Shown one piece after another: positions 63,671-64,000 of a DNA stretch of 64,000 nucleotides. Every line of letters begins with the position of its first letter. The stretch's first letter is position 1. Source of the stretch: Apostichopus japonicus. Lineage: Eukaryota > Echinodermata > Holothuroidea > Aspidochirotida > Stichopodidae. The translations under genes and the position numbers were made by a program. Location: assembly GCF_037975245.1 (NCBI RefSeq), contig NC_092562.1, positions 17,805,521 to 17,869,520 on the forward strand. Reading direction: 5' to 3'. Below the pieces are notes generated by a model. That model was not told the DNA's origin. It saw only the letters and a program-made list of their open reading frames with translations, and did no database searches.

Positions 63671-64000
63671 GTATGCAAAAGAAATGCATAAATTCATAAA
63701 ATCGAATTCATAAATAAAATTTCTCATAGATGGTTTGGTGCATTGAATTTTGCAATGAAATGATGAATTTAAACTTCCAATTAATATGTTTTACAAGTGA
63801 AACAATGTATATAGGCATTACAGTTTTTTCTTTGAATTAATTGGGGTTAAAAATTAGTAGTTATAAAGAGGATCACTGCATGGATCTCTCAAGTTTGAGT
63901 GTACATTAGGATATCCTGTTTTGTGCGAAATATCACAGAATGAGTATGCAAAACATGTGGCATTTGTCGCAACGTAATCACTGCAAACATAAAATTAATT
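63671..64000. other. Window end, nothing recognised
   Basis: AT-rich, no open frame or repeat of note. Confidence 0.4.

Overview
The window looks like AT-rich intron/exon DNA from a metazoan. There are no bacterial operons, exons are short with GT..AG introns of 1-8 kb, and many small non-autonomous DNA transposons, minisatellites and microsatellites are present. A marine invertebrate deuterostome, perhaps an echinoderm, is my best guess. That rests on general repeat flavour (many TAGGCCTA and TACAGTA words, a TTAA-type MITE, a Penelope-like fragment) and not on a diagnostic gene.

The clearest content is two plus-strand genes for single-pass membrane proteins, both built almost entirely of phase-1 exons. 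Gene A (1372-16285, 5' part off the left edge) encodes an EGF-like module, a Ser/Thr-rich mucin-like stalk with acidic patches, a transmembrane helix and a short cytoplasmic tail. Gene B (35982 to at least 57097, perhaps running off the right edge through a microexon at 63649) encodes a Ser/Thr/Pro-rich stalk over five exons, a transmembrane helix with a Tyr/Lys-rich stop-transfer, and a short tail with a tandem CAGCAG acceptor. I could not identify the N-terminal (signal peptide) exon of B.

Between them, 16.3-36 kb holds weaker candidates. Gene P is on the plus strand (20362-24160; three phase-compatible exons, no recognised domain). Gene M is on the minus strand (34792 down to 31356, possibly to 22.5 kb). 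The 5' end of M and the region before gene B face each other around 34.8-35.2 kb, which could be a divergent promoter.

The rest is intron and intergenic DNA full of repeats: a hAT-like element nested inside an element with inverted tandem-array ends (1775-4692); hAT-like MITEs (12154-12596, 62153-62647); a TTAA-flanked piggyBac-like MITE (52949-53316); other MITEs (28284-28791, 33108-33385, 59053-59496); a 2.1-kb inverted-repeat element carrying seven exact copies of a 14-mer (38126-40201); a Penelope-like endonuclease remnant broken by a MITE (27790-28283); an 86-bp satellite with a four-unit higher-order repeat (42025-43250); and many simple repeats. No rRNA, convincing tRNA or CRISPR was seen. 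Splice calls are by eye; RNA-seq or a homology search would settle them.
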